Shown here: positions 1 to 8,216 of the stretch, piece by piece
Layout of the letters: the number at the start of each line of letters is the position of its first letter
Numbering within the stretch: the first letter of the stretch is position 1
Assembly: GCA_937894725.1 (NCBI GenBank)
Contig: CALAYL010000091.1
Coordinates: forward strand, 1-15,118
Source: an uncultured Bacteroidota bacterium
GTDB taxonomy: Bacteria > Bacteroidota > Bacteroidia > Chitinophagales > LD1
DNA length: 15,118 nucleotides
Direction: 5' to 3'
The notes under the pieces: generated by a model
Databases searched by the model: none
What the model saw: only the letters and a program-made list of their open reading frames with translations
What the model was told of the DNA's origin: nothing
Program-made: the position numbers and the translations under genes

Positions 1-70
1 TATTTTAGCCCTTTTGGCTGGAGGCTTGCTATATGCTTACAACAAGTATTTTAAATCGAATCAAGCGTAA
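1..70 (+). CDS. C-terminal end of an unidentified membrane protein (partial)
   Basis: The frame beginning at base 2 stays open to a TAA at 68-70 and encodes 22 residues. These start with a run of Ile, Leu, Ala and Gly long enough to be the end of a transmembrane helix (ILALLAGGLLYAY), followed by a short polar, lysine-containing tail (NKYFKSNQA). That is the usual look of the C-terminus of an inner-membrane protein with a positively charged cytoplasmic tail. The other forward frame that begins here stops at about base 54 and is less protein-like. A strong intrinsic terminator follows 19 bases after the stop, which supports this being a real gene end on the + strand. The family cannot be identified from 22 residues. 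Confidence 0.55.
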   Translation, partial: ILALLAGGLLYAYNKYFKSNQA

Positions 71-88
71 GCTTTGATAAATATAACG

Positions 89-122
89 AAAAGCGGGATG
101 GTACTACCATCCCGCTTTTTTT
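89..122 (+). terminator. Intrinsic terminator after the left-edge gene, possibly bidirectional
   Basis: Bases 89-102 and 106-119 form a perfect 14-bp stem whose core is GCGGGATGGT/ACCATCCCGC, with a 3-base loop, followed by a run of seven T (116-122) that overlaps the base of the stem. It lies between the stop of the + gene at 70 and the stop of lysS (-) at 144, which are convergent. The T-run favours termination of the + transcript. Read on the - strand the tail has only four U before a C, so it may also stop lysS transcripts, less efficiently. Confidence 0.85.
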
Positions 123-143
123 GTGTCTGCAAATAAAAAGCGT

Positions 144-1655
144 TTAGCTGATCTCTGGGCGCATCTGCGGAAAGAATAATACCTCTTGTATAGAGCTTTG
201 ATTTGTCATCAACATGACTAATCTATCTATGCCAATACCAATACCCGATGTAGGCGGCATACCATACTCCAAAGCACGCAAAAAATCATGGTCTATAAAC
301 ATCGCCTCATCATCGCCTCTTTCCATCAATTTTGCTTGCTCTTCAAATCTAGCTCGTTGATCGATAGGGTCGTTTAGCTCGGTGTAGGCATTGGCAATTT
401 CTTTCCCATTTATCATCAACTCAAATCGCTCCACAAGCCCTTCTTTGCTACGGTGTTTTTTAGTCAACGGACTCAACTCTACAGGGTAGTCTATGATAAA
501 GGTGGGTTCGATAAAATTGCCCTCGCATTTAGCACCAAAAATCTCATCCACCAACTTTCCTTTACCCATCGAAGCATCAGTTTCTATATGCAATTTCTTA
601 CAAACGTCTCTTATGCCTTCTTCATCCATAGCAGAAATATCATAACCTGTATATTCTTTGATAGCTTCGTAAATAGGTACTCTTTTATAGGGAGCCTTGA
701 AATCGATAATTTTATCTCCCACTCCTATGGCTGTTTTGCCATGGAGGTCTAATGCTATTTTTTCGAGTAACTCTTCCGTGAAATCCATCATCCAGAAATA
801 ATCTTTATACGCCACATAAAACTCTAGCACCGTAAATTCTGGATTGTGAGTACGATCCATACCTTCATTTCTAAAATTTCGACTAAACTCATACACAAAA
901 TCAAAACCACCTACGATAAGCCTTTTGAGATAAAGCTCATTGGCAATACGGAGATAAAATGGCACATCGAGTGCATTGTGGTGAGTCACAAATGGTTTTG
1001 CAGCAGCACCTCCTGGTATATTTTGAAGTACAGGGGTATCTACTTCTAGAGCACCATGATTGTTTAGAAAATCACGAATTGTTTGGATAAGTTGAGTCCG
1101 TTTGAGGAAAGTCTCTTTCACCTGTGGATTTACGATCAAATCCACATATCGCTGACGATAGCGCTGCTCTGGATCAGAAAATGCATCATATACTTCACCT
1201 TCTTTTTCTTTTACAATGGGTAAAGGACGCAATGCTTTAGAGAGTAATGTGAATGAGGATACGTGAATTGATGTTTCTCCCGTTTTTGTAGTAAATACGT
1301 GTCCTTTGACTCCTAATAGATCGCCTATGTCGAGTAGTTTTTTAAATACTTCATCAAACATTGTTTTATCGTCTGTAGGGCAGATAGCATCACGACCTAC
1401 ATAGATTTGAATTTTGCCCGAAGCGTCTTGTAGTTGAGCAAATGCCGCTTTACCCATCAATCTAATCGATAATATTCTACCTGCCACACATACCTCAGGC
1501 ATGGGGTTTTTTTCTGCATCGAAAGCGGTTAAAATAGCTGCTGAGAGATGACTCACTGGATATAGAGGTGCTGGATATGGGTCTATACCTAGTTGGTTAA
1601 GGGCCGTGATTTTTTCTCTACGGATGATTTCTTGTTCGCTCAAATGTTGGCTCAT
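144..1655 (-). CDS. lysS: Lysyl-tRNA synthetase, class II
   Basis: A 503-residue cytoplasmic enzyme that charges tRNA-Lys with lysine using ATP. The order is typical of the class II LysRS family: an N-terminal OB-fold anticodon-binding domain (about residues 55-140, with VAGRILSIRLMGKAAF), then the catalytic domain. Motif 1 lies near residues 185-210. Motif 2 is at 259-280 (RNFRNEGMD... PEFTVLEFY) and motif 3 is GIGIGIDRL at 471-479. The lysine-pocket segment FIIDYPVELSPL is at 386-397. Length is normal for bacterial LysRS, and nothing is missing. The Met at 1655 is preceded by an A/T-rich leader and the N-terminus aligns in length with known LysRS, so this start is preferred. The gene stands alone: convergent with the left-edge gene, and separated from porV upstream by a terminator. 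Confidence 0.97.
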   Translation of the reverse strand: MSQHLSEQEIIRREKITALNQLGIDPYPAPLYPVSHLSAAILTAFDAEKNPMPEVCVAGRILSIRLMGKAAFAQLQDASGKIQIYVGRDAICPTDDKTMFDEVFKKLLDIGDLLGVKGHVFTTKTGETSIHVSSFTLLSKALRPLPIVKEKEGEVYDAFSDPEQRYRQRYVDLIVNPQVKETFLKRTQLIQTIRDFLNNHGALEVDTPVLQNIPGGAAAKPFVTHHNALDVPFYLRIANELYLKRLIVGGFDFVYEFSRNFRNEGMDRTHNPEFTVLEFYVAYKDYFWMMDFTEELLEKIALDLHGKTAIGVGDKIIDFKAPYKRVPIYEAIKEYTGYDISAMDEEGIRDVCKKLHIETDASMGKGKLVDEIFGAKCEGNFIEPTFIIDYPVELSPLTKKHRSKEGLVERFELMINGKEIANAYTELNDPIDQRARFEEQAKLMERGDDEAMFIDHDFLRALEYGMPPTSGIGIGIDRLVMLMTNQSSIQEVLFFPQMRPEIS

Positions 1656-1676
1656 ATACGTTTTGTTTTTGCGTCA

Positions 1677-1684
1677 CGAATATA
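1677..1684 (-). promoter_or_regulatory. Possible -7 box for lysS
   Basis: Read on the - strand this is TATATTCG, one mismatch from the Bacteroidota -7 consensus TAnnTTTG, 21 bases upstream of the lysS ATG. No good -33 TTTG is seen at the usual distance, so this is weak evidence. Confidence 0.3.
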
Positions 1685-1723
1685 AAAATAATGCCCTCCC
1701 GCTGACGAAGAATTTTTGATAAC

Positions 1724-1757
1724 AAAAAAAGGCAAGTCAATTGACCTGCCTTTTTTG
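1724..1757 (-). terminator. Terminator downstream of porV
   Basis: GGCAAGTCAA (1731-1740) and TTGACCTGCC (1741-1750) form an inverted repeat flanked by seven A on the left and six T on the right. Read on the - strand the single imperfect position becomes a G·U wobble, so the arms pair throughout and are followed by seven U. On the + strand the same position is an A·C mismatch. The hairpin is therefore oriented to end the porV (-) transcript, 20 bases after its stop, and insulates lysS from the T9SS genes. Confidence 0.8.
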
Positions 1758-1777
1758 AGCGAAAATGAATACTTTAT

Positions 1778-3103
1778 TTAGTTTGCGTTGTTCTCTTGTA
1801 TTTGCATCTGACGAGGTTTTAGCTCTTTTTGAATAGGCTCAGTAGGGGTAGATTGTGCATCTTTTTTCTTACCGCCTTTATTAAATTCAAAGTTGAGTGT
1901 AAATCGGAAAGTGTTATCCAAGGGATTTCTTTGAGAAGTCACTGGTATCAAATACGAAAGATGTAAGGCTACGATACTATACTTTACAGTAGCACCTACT
2001 GATGCAAACTGGCGATTTCCTTTGGTAGGATGTTCGTAGAAATATCCTCCTCTCACGCCAAACATTTTTTTGTAGAAATATTCAACGCCCACACCTACTT
2101 GGTTTTCGTTCATTTTTTCAGCTATTGGTGCACCACCAAATGATTTGAAAACACCAGACATGGTCGATTGCTCACGATAGTCGGCTACACCATTGTTGTT
2201 TGTGTCATATTGTTTTTTGATTTCCTTTTGATTAGTTATGGGATTGATTTCATACAATTCAGACGATTTTACAGGAGTAGGTACTAATAGACGATTTACA
2301 TCTACGTATGCACTTACAGTATGCTTTTCATCCAGATGAAGGGAGTACCCTAGCCCTAGCCCCAGATTGGCGGGGATATAATCCTTAGTTACGTTGTTGG
2401 TGTAAGTGATTTTGCTGCCAAGGTTAGAGATATTCATACCAGCCATGAGCTGATGCTTCATTTTGCTGTTTTTCTTATCATCAAAGGTTTTGTTTACCAT
2501 CCAAGATATATCTGCAGCACCAGCGATACCGGGTTTAATAACGCCACTTCCATTACCTACTGCTGGGGCACCAGGTGCCAAAGCCGAATATATAAATCGA
2601 AGGGTAAGACCAAGGGAGAAAATTTTGCCGAGTTTTCTCGAATAGCCCAAGTCAACCGCCAATTCTTGCGGACGGCTTTGACCAATATCTTGATTGTTGT
2701 CATCTTTAAACTGGATATTTCCCAAAGAAAAATAGCGAAATGTAGCGTGTACCGTTTGCACATTTTTGATTCGATAATAGCCGCTCAGGTTAGCGAGATA
2801 AATGTCATCTACCAACGATTTTAGCCAAGGGGTGAATGATAAGTTTACGCCAAAATCATGGTCAATAAAGGCCATTTTGGCACCGTTGAGTTGAGCGCCA
2901 CCAGCGTCTGGCTCTATGGCTATACCTACTTCTCCCATACCCCCAGAGCGGGTATCATTGTTGATTCTTAAAAACGGAACAGCTGTAGTGATAGTGTTTA
3001 CTTTGCTAAGGTCAAAGCTGTTTTGTTGAGCGAATACACTGTTTGATAAAGTGATACACGTAGTGGCTAAGATAGCCATACATCTCCTGCGTTGAAATTT
3101 CAT
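1778..3103 (-). CDS. porV: T9SS outer-membrane shuttle protein PorV (LptO family)
   Basis: PorV is a FadL-like outer-membrane beta-barrel. It binds cargo C-terminal domains leaving the SprA translocon and passes them to the sortase PorU. The 441-residue product starts with a signal peptide (MKFQRRR, then a hydrophobic stretch, cleavage near VFA-QQ at 25/26). It then carries the N-terminal family signature with AVPFLRI (41-47) and SGGMGEVGIA (53-62), plus NGAKMAF and LSFTPWL. The rest alternates beta-strands up to FRFTLNFEF at about 399-407. A Ca-loop-like DTNNNGVADYRE (300-311) sits in an extracellular-type insertion. Beyond the last strand is an unusual hydrophilic 34-residue tail rich in K, Q, P and E. 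Met9 (3079) has an AGGAG upstream and could be an alternative start, but Met1 supplies the basic n-region. It follows porU on the same strand by 120 bp. Confidence 0.93.
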   Translation of the reverse strand: MKFQRRRCMAILATTCITLSNSVFAQQNSFDLSKVNTITTAVPFLRINNDTRSGGMGEVGIAIEPDAGGAQLNGAKMAFIDHDFGVNLSFTPWLKSLVDDIYLANLSGYYRIKNVQTVHATFRYFSLGNIQFKDDNNQDIGQSRPQELAVDLGYSRKLGKIFSLGLTLRFIYSALAPGAPAVGNGSGVIKPGIAGAADISWMVNKTFDDKKNSKMKHQLMAGMNISNLGSKITYTNNVTKDYIPANLGLGLGYSLHLDEKHTVSAYVDVNRLLVPTPVKSSELYEINPITNQKEIKKQYDTNNNGVADYREQSTMSGVFKSFGGAPIAEKMNENQVGVGVEYFYKKMFGVRGGYFYEHPTKGNRQFASVGATVKYSIVALHLSYLIPVTSQRNPLDNTFRFTLNFEFNKGGKKKDAQSTPTEPIQKELKPRQMQIQENNAN

Positions 3104-3132
3104 GCGTTGCTTGATTGTGTTATTTAAATGAT

Positions 3133-3153
3133 TCAGATGTAAATATGCGTCAT
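3133..3153 (-). other. Six-codon upstream ORF in the porV leader
   Basis: On the - strand an ATG at 3153 opens a six-codon frame (MTHIYI) ending in TGA at 3133-3135. It lies inside the predicted porV leader, 29 bases upstream of the porV ATG. Its start context CAACGCATGA is identical over ten bases to that of porV itself (plus-strand positions 3150-3159 and 3100-3109). This could be a leader peptide, a decoy start or a small duplication. There is no direct evidence of translation. Confidence 0.3.
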
Positions 3154-3174
3154 GCGTTGGCAGGTGTTGAAAGG

Positions 3175-3182
3175 CAAATATA
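3175..3182 (-). promoter_or_regulatory. Candidate -7 promoter box for porV
   Basis: Read on the - strand this is TATATTTG, an exact match to the Bacteroidota -7 consensus TAnnTTTG. It lies in the porU-porV gap about 72 bases upstream of the porV ATG. No convincing -33 TTTG is found at about 19 bases further upstream. It suggests that porV can be transcribed independently of porU, with a leader of about 65 bases. Confidence 0.45.
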
Positions 3183-3223
3183 ATTTTTTATGACACATAT
3201 TTAACGACACTTTGGTTTATATA

Positions 3224-6200
3224 TTATTTTATTAAAACGAGTTTATTGCTTTGGTGTGCAGATTGGCCTGTTTGATCAGATATAGTAATCCGATATACAT
3301 AGACTCCTTTTGCGATTTGTTGTCCGAGATTATCTGCCCCATCCCATTCTAGGCAGGCTACTCTAAATCCATCCGATTGATAATCTCCTTCGATTCTTTT
3401 TACAAAGCTCCCCATTTGGTTTACGATGTCGAGTTTCACATGGATTGGCTCATTAGCTCTATTGAGTTCAAACGAGAAACAGGTTTTGTCAAACACTGGA
3501 TTGGGATAATTAAGCACATTCAAGAGGGCTAATTTTGCTGATGTAGATACTATAAACTCAGTGCGGTCTTCACCAGCATTGTTTTGAACATCCCAAGCTT
3601 TGATATGTAGGGTGTGACGACCTTCGGATAATTTGTAAAAAGGATAAGTAACAGAGCCTTTTTTGAAATTGTTGAGGGCTGTTCTATAAAATGAATTGAG
3701 AATGATAGGGTTTTGACTCTCTTCATCTAAAATGGCGGTGATGTCGTGGCCTATACCATTGCCTGTAGCGTTGATACCGCTTTCATCTTCAAGTACCGCA
3801 TATAAATTTGGGTTTTCATCAGTGATTCCACCACTTAAAAACTCATCATTATTCATGTAGAGTTTGACTTTAGGGCCTTGATTATCTACTACAAATGAAT
3901 CCGCAGAACCCCCAATGATAATGTCGTTTTGATAGCCGTGTGCATCAATGTTGTTGTTGGTTTGAGCATAATAACTTATTCGACCATTGCCGATTTGATA
4001 ATTGATATCAATAGGTACGATGAATGAATATTCAAACTTGCCACCCACAACGCTAGTAGCACCTTTGAATAAAGAATTTTTGTAGATTTTGTATTCTGAG
4101 ATAGCTACATTAGGGTCATTTCCAAGGGTTTTGAAAGTCGATAATTTATCAAATACATTTGGATAGCAAACGCCATCAAAATCTGTGCGAAGCGTACCAT
4201 CCCAATTTTGCACCTCTCCTTTGATAGTGACTAGGCTCAATGCTTTCAAGGTGTCTTGACTTACTGTTATGGGTGTATTGTTGATATGCGTAGTTTTGAT
4301 ATTGTACTCTGGATAATTGAGCGTGAGTGCGGGATCGCCCAGCAATACAAACTTGCGTGTATTCTCAATGTTAGTACCCGCCATGATGGCATTTTTTGTA
4401 TTAGTCATCAATTCTCCTAGTGTCGGCTTATGGCCATTGATATTGACAAAAAGTTGACTATAAAGTGCATTTTGCAATGCATCATTAGCATCCGAAAATA
4501 CCGCTCTCACGGTAGTAATCATGCCTATTGCTCCGCCTTCATTGTTTGTAATTAAAAACTCACCCGCAGTTTTTGTTTGAGGGTCATCAAATCGAGCAAA
4601 CTCACAGGTAGCTGTAACAAAAAGTGGGAGTCGATATTTGTTTTTTAGTTTTTGAATATCGCTCACATTGAAGATGCGCTCATGAGCCCAGTTGCTTCCT
4701 CCTCCGTGGCCTGTATAGCTGACTACTAGCGCACCATCATTGACTCTATTCAATATAGCGGCATTCACGTCAGGGTAGCGATCGCCACCAGGTGTTTTTA
4801 GTTGTTTGAAAGCATCGAGTATTATTTTTTCTACGTTATAAGCAGGATAGTTGATGCGTACATATTCGCCTATGCGGTTGGCTTGATCTTGATGCAAATT
4901 TCCATCCTCGTCATCGCCTATTGAGCTTGTCATATTGCGCCATTCACCTAACGACTGTGGCGATTTGTAGGCGATGATTTTGTCAACCATACCATTTGCT
5001 TCGGTTAGATTACCAACAGGCAATCGTCCTATGGCTATATCACCTCTCTGAATGGAGTTTATATCTCCTCCTTCGTTAGGATCTAAGCAGCCAAAATAAT
5101 CATCAGAGGTGTAGGCGTCAAGTGGATATTGCGAATGATAACTTTGATAGGTAGGCACTAAATTGTTATTATCTTTGATTCTATCTTTTGGGTCATATGA
5201 GCCATCGCCAAAAAGACAAAGATACCTTGGCAACAAGGATGTGTCTGCACCAGCTCTGTCGTAAAACATTTTTACAAAATCACGGATTGCAGAGTTGTCT
5301 GATTTGCCACTTCCAAACTCATTATAAATAAGCTCTTTGTCCGCTACCACTACTTTAAATCCATTTTGAGTGCGATGAAAATCGGCCAATCTATCAGCCG
5401 CAGATTTCAAATCTCGGTGGGTAACTATAATATAGTCTTGTGCGGTTAGGGCATGTAAGTCTTGATTGCTCACTTTGCTTACAAACGTAGGAGCAGCAAA
5501 ATTTGCAGCTGTATTTAGGGCAATGTATTCTCTAAGTGTAGAGCTAGGTGTAGTGAATGTAAGCTGACTACCCGAAAGTGTTGCATCTAGCTTCATAGCT
5601 GTAGTAGGATCGGTTACATCCCAAACAGCTATATTGCTATTCGCATTGCTAAGCGTAAAAGTGGTTACATTGCCCGTGCCTACTACTTCATGGTTTCTAA
5701 AAAGCATAGCATCGCCTACCATCGAAAGAGCTCTTTTTGCATTTAGAGTAATGAAGTCTATATAGCCTATCGATGTGCTTCCTTGATCTGGATTAGAAAA
5801 CGAATAGGCAATAGTTTGTTGGTCGGTATTGCTATTAAAAGAGCCACTATTTAGGGAAGGAACGTAGCCTTCTTTGTAGGTGGATTGTGGTATTCCTCTT
5901 ATAACATGTGTATATATTGAATTGCCGTTAGCTTTAAGCGAAATGGTAGAAGGGTAAGGAGAGTCTGCAAGCACCGAAGATTGATAATTTACAGGTGTTG
6001 AAGTAATTAAGTTGGGGAAATTAAAAGTGAAGGAGGCAGTAGGTTTTGTCGAGGTCAATTTGTCTCCAAACCATTCTCTGCCTGATGCTAAAAGATTGTA
6101 TTCATCCACCTCATGTACGGCATAGTCCCAAAAAGAATTGGCACTTTGATTCGGTGAACTAGAAGATGGAATAAGCCCTAAGGTTTTGCCAGTAGCCTCG

Positions 6201-7057
6201 GTAGTAGTGATGAAATAAAAGTTTTTATCGGAGTAAATATTTTTGTTGAAAATATATTGAGATGTGCTTTGATTAAAGGTCCAATCATCGGCACCTTCTG
6301 CATAAAACAAAATGTAATCATCTGCATCCATTTTGTTGTTGCCATTTTTATCTACACGCAACACAGCATTTTCTTGAAGGTCGTCAAAACGCGCTTGGTT
6401 GTTGAGCTCTGGCACCATACCTCCTCCATTACCAAATACGCCAATGTTTAAGAAAGCAACATTTGCAGGGTCTTGTCCAAGATTAGTTTTTATAAAATTG
6501 TAATCCAATTTATATAGGCCTGTTTGTGTAATAGCTACCTTCATCCACTCTCCTTTTCGGAGTACAGAATTTGCACTATACGCTCTAGCGGCTCTGTGAG
6601 CTGCAGGTGCTGGAGTATTTTTTACCACGATGTCAAAAGACACCAAGCGTTCTACTTTTCCATCGTGCAATCGGAGGGGTACGATTTGCATTACTGCTTT
6701 GTTTACTTTTCGTTCTGTAACTAGCTGTGTAGTTGTTTTACAATCTTTATCTAGCAAAAGATGCAAACTGCTATCGGCATCGACTGCGATATATTGCTCA
6801 TTGGCGATTTCAGTTTGGCAAGTCATGCCTTTGGCACAACTACTTTCATTTTGATAAAAGGGTAAATAACCAAATATTTGACTATGCACAGCATTTTTAA
6901 AGCTGGGGGTAGCAATGATTTTTCCCTCGGGTGAAACAAAACTACTTGCTTTTTCGTTCCACTCTAATACTACCTGTTTGTTTTGCCCCAAAACAGTAAA
7001 AGGTACATAGCCCAATAGGGTAAAAAGTAAAATAAAAGTATGCAATGGTCGCAACAT
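3224..7057 (-). CDS. porU: T9SS C-terminal signal sortase PorU (gingipain-like C25 peptidase)
   Basis: PorU sits on the cell surface in the attachment complex with PorV. It removes the C-terminal signal of T9SS cargo and transfers the cargo to its anchor. The 1277-residue product (this start) has a signal peptide (MLRPLHTFILLFTLLG..., cleavage near residue 24) and a long N-terminal region containing a Ca-loop-like DKNGNNKMDADD (236-247). The C25 caspase-like domain spans roughly 538-915, with catalytic His784 in YTGHGG and Cys818 in TATCEF. The last 97 residues form a T9SS CTD/FlgD-Ig-like domain beginning NYPNP and ending with GVYVYRI and NKLVLIK. The same frame stays open upstream to 7207, but that extension lacks a signal sequence and overlaps the divergent gene, so Met at 7057 is chosen. 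Both catalytic residues are present, so it should be active. Confidence 0.94.
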   Translation of the reverse strand: MLRPLHTFILLFTLLGYVPFTVLGQNKQVVLEWNEKASSFVSPEGKIIATPSFKNAVHSQIFGYLPFYQNESSCAKGMTCQTEIANEQYIAVDADSSLHLLLDKDCKTTTQLVTERKVNKAVMQIVPLRLHDGKVERLVSFDIVVKNTPAPAAHRAARAYSANSVLRKGEWMKVAITQTGLYKLDYNFIKTNLGQDPANVAFLNIGVFGNGGGMVPELNNQARFDDLQENAVLRVDKNGNNKMDADDYILFYAEGADDWTFNQSTSQYIFNKNIYSDKNFYFITTTEATGKTLGLIPSSSSPNQSANSFWDYAVHEVDEYNLLASGREWFGDKLTSTKPTASFTFNFPNLITSTPVNYQSSVLADSPYPSTISLKANGNSIYTHVIRGIPQSTYKEGYVPSLNSGSFNSNTDQQTIAYSFSNPDQGSTSIGYIDFITLNAKRALSMVGDAMLFRNHEVVGTGNVTTFTLSNANSNIAVWDVTDPTTAMKLDATLSGSQLTFTTPSSTLREYIALNTAANFAAPTFVSKVSNQDLHALTAQDYIIVTHRDLKSAADRLADFHRTQNGFKVVVADKELIYNEFGSGKSDNSAIRDFVKMFYDRAGADTSLLPRYLCLFGDGSYDPKDRIKDNNNLVPTYQSYHSQYPLDAYTSDDYFGCLDPNEGGDINSIQRGDIAIGRLPVGNLTEANGMVDKIIAYKSPQSLGEWRNMTSSIGDDEDGNLHQDQANRIGEYVRINYPAYNVEKIILDAFKQLKTPGGDRYPDVNAAILNRVNDGALVVSYTGHGGGSNWAHERIFNVSDIQKLKNKYRLPLFVTATCEFARFDDPQTKTAGEFLITNNEGGAIGMITTVRAVFSDANDALQNALYSQLFVNINGHKPTLGELMTNTKNAIMAGTNIENTRKFVLLGDPALTLNYPEYNIKTTHINNTPITVSQDTLKALSLVTIKGEVQNWDGTLRTDFDGVCYPNVFDKLSTFKTLGNDPNVAISEYKIYKNSLFKGATSVVGGKFEYSFIVPIDINYQIGNGRISYYAQTNNNIDAHGYQNDIIIGGSADSFVVDNQGPKVKLYMNNDEFLSGGITDENPNLYAVLEDESGINATGNGIGHDITAILDEESQNPIILNSFYRTALNNFKKGSVTYPFYKLSEGRHTLHIKAWDVQNNAGEDRTEFIVSTSAKLALLNVLNYPNPVFDKTCFSFELNRANEPIHVKLDIVNQMGSFVKRIEGDYQSDGFRVACLEWDGADNLGQQIAKGVYVYRITISDQTGQSAHQSNKLVLIK

Positions 7058-7145
7058 ATTGTGTGTTTTTTCGTTATTCCGATTAGTTTCGCATCGAGCA
7101 AAAATGCTTAATACGTCACTTAAACGAAGGTATTTATAAAATATT
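7058..7145. promoter_or_regulatory. Divergent intergenic region between porU and the porP-like gene
   Basis: This 88-bp AT-rich gap must hold the 5' leaders and probably the promoters of both porU (-) and the porP-like gene (+). No exact TAnnTTTG box is seen in either direction. The nearest is CATTTTTG on the - strand (7099-7106), one mismatch away. Promoters may use other sigma factors. No clear operator palindrome is visible. Confidence 0.4.
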
Positions 7146-8195
7146 ATGTTCACTAAGCAAACAAAAATAAATCGATTTTGTGCTATTTTCCTACTGATTT
7201 TTGTCACGAATGTGTCATTTTCTCAGGATATAGAGTTATCACAGTATTGGACAGCCCCCCTTTATGTAAATCCAGCTATGGCTGGTATCTCAGTAGGGCC
7301 TAGGGTTTCGGTCAATTATAGAAACCAATGGCCAGAGCTTGGAAACGGCTTCAATGGCGGTTTTACCACCTATATGGCTAGTGTTGATGGATATATTGCA
7401 AAGGCTCATTCAGGTATAGGGCTGAGCTATACTGGCGATTATATCGCCAATGGACTACTTGCTACCAATAAACTTACTCTTTCCTATGCGTTTCAAATCA
7501 AACTGTCTAAAAAAATAGGTATTCGATTAGGTTTAGAGGGCTCTTTTATAAATAGGCGCATCAAGTGGAATGACCTAACTTTTTCAGATATGGTCAATCC
7601 ATATACTGGTTTTTATAACAACTTTGATATTCCAAACCTAACCACAGAGCCTACTCCACAGCGGCTCAATACTTATGGGGGAGATGCAGGATTTGGTATT
7701 TTGGTATTCAACAATGTGTTTTATGCAGGTTTTTCGATGCGCAATGCTATTATGCCCAAAGAATCTTTTTACAGAAATAGTGATGCTCGCACACCCTTTA
7801 GAATCGTAGCACATGGAGGCGCAAACTTTAATATTCGTCATGCTAGAGAATACAAATACAATATTTTTGTGTCGCCAAACGTTTTATTAACGAACCAAGG
7901 AAAAAACTTGCAAATCAATGCTGGTCTGATGAGTGGCGTTAGTTTGGTATATTTTGGGGCATGGTTTAGATACTCATTACGTAACCCTGATGCGTTTATT
8001 GCCGTATTAGGTATAAAAAAAGGAAAAGTGCGATTTGGATATAGCTATGATGTGACCGTTTCGAAGCTGGCAGGTAGAACTGGCGGCAGCCATGAGTTGT
8101 CCCTTATATTCAATTGGTCGGGCTCAGATGACAACTCCCTCAACCCAAATAGTGATAAAGCATATATCGAATGTCCCGAAATCTTAAAATTTTAA
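7146..8195 (+). CDS. PorP/SprF-family T9SS outer-membrane protein
   Basis: Members of this family are outer-membrane barrels that connect to the T9SS periplasmic ring (PorP) or act with particular surface adhesins (SprF with SprB). The 349-residue product begins with a signal peptide (hydrophobic FCAIFLLIFV, cleavage near FS-Q at 26/27). It continues with the family signature QYWTAPLYVNPAMAGI (33-48), then NYRNQWP and repeated amphipathic strands typical of a barrel. The final strand is HELSLIFNW. After it comes a short tail ending ECPEILKF, with Cys343 in a Cys-Pro pair near the C-terminus, a feature often seen in this family. It is divergent from porU and 57 bp upstream of gldJ on the same strand, with no terminator between, so porP-gldJ is probably one transcript. 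I leave the symbol empty because paralogues are common and PorP cannot be separated from SprF here. Confidence 0.88.
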   Translation: MFTKQTKINRFCAIFLLIFVTNVSFSQDIELSQYWTAPLYVNPAMAGISVGPRVSVNYRNQWPELGNGFNGGFTTYMASVDGYIAKAHSGIGLSYTGDYIANGLLATNKLTLSYAFQIKLSKKIGIRLGLEGSFINRRIKWNDLTFSDMVNPYTGFYNNFDIPNLTTEPTPQRLNTYGGDAGFGILVFNNVFYAGFSMRNAIMPKESFYRNSDARTPFRIVAHGGANFNIRHAREYKYNIFVSPNVLLTNQGKNLQINAGLMSGVSLVYFGAWFRYSLRNPDAFIAVLGIKKGKVRFGYSYDVTVSKLAGRTGGSHELSLIFNWSGSDDNSLNPNSDKAYIECPEILKF

Positions 8196-8216
8196 CATTT
8201 AATTTCAAAAAATTAA

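Noticed and set aside
2453..2824. Overlapping + strand frame inside porV, and similar ones within lysS, porU, pdxH and the aldehyde dehydrogenase gene
   Set aside because: They lie wholly antisense or out of frame to well-recognised genes and show no protein-family motifs or leaders of their own.
7058..7207. N-terminal extension of porU to a Met at 7207
   Set aside because: The extra 50 residues carry no signal peptide in the right place and overlap the start of the divergent porP-like gene. Met at 7057 opens directly into a clear signal sequence.
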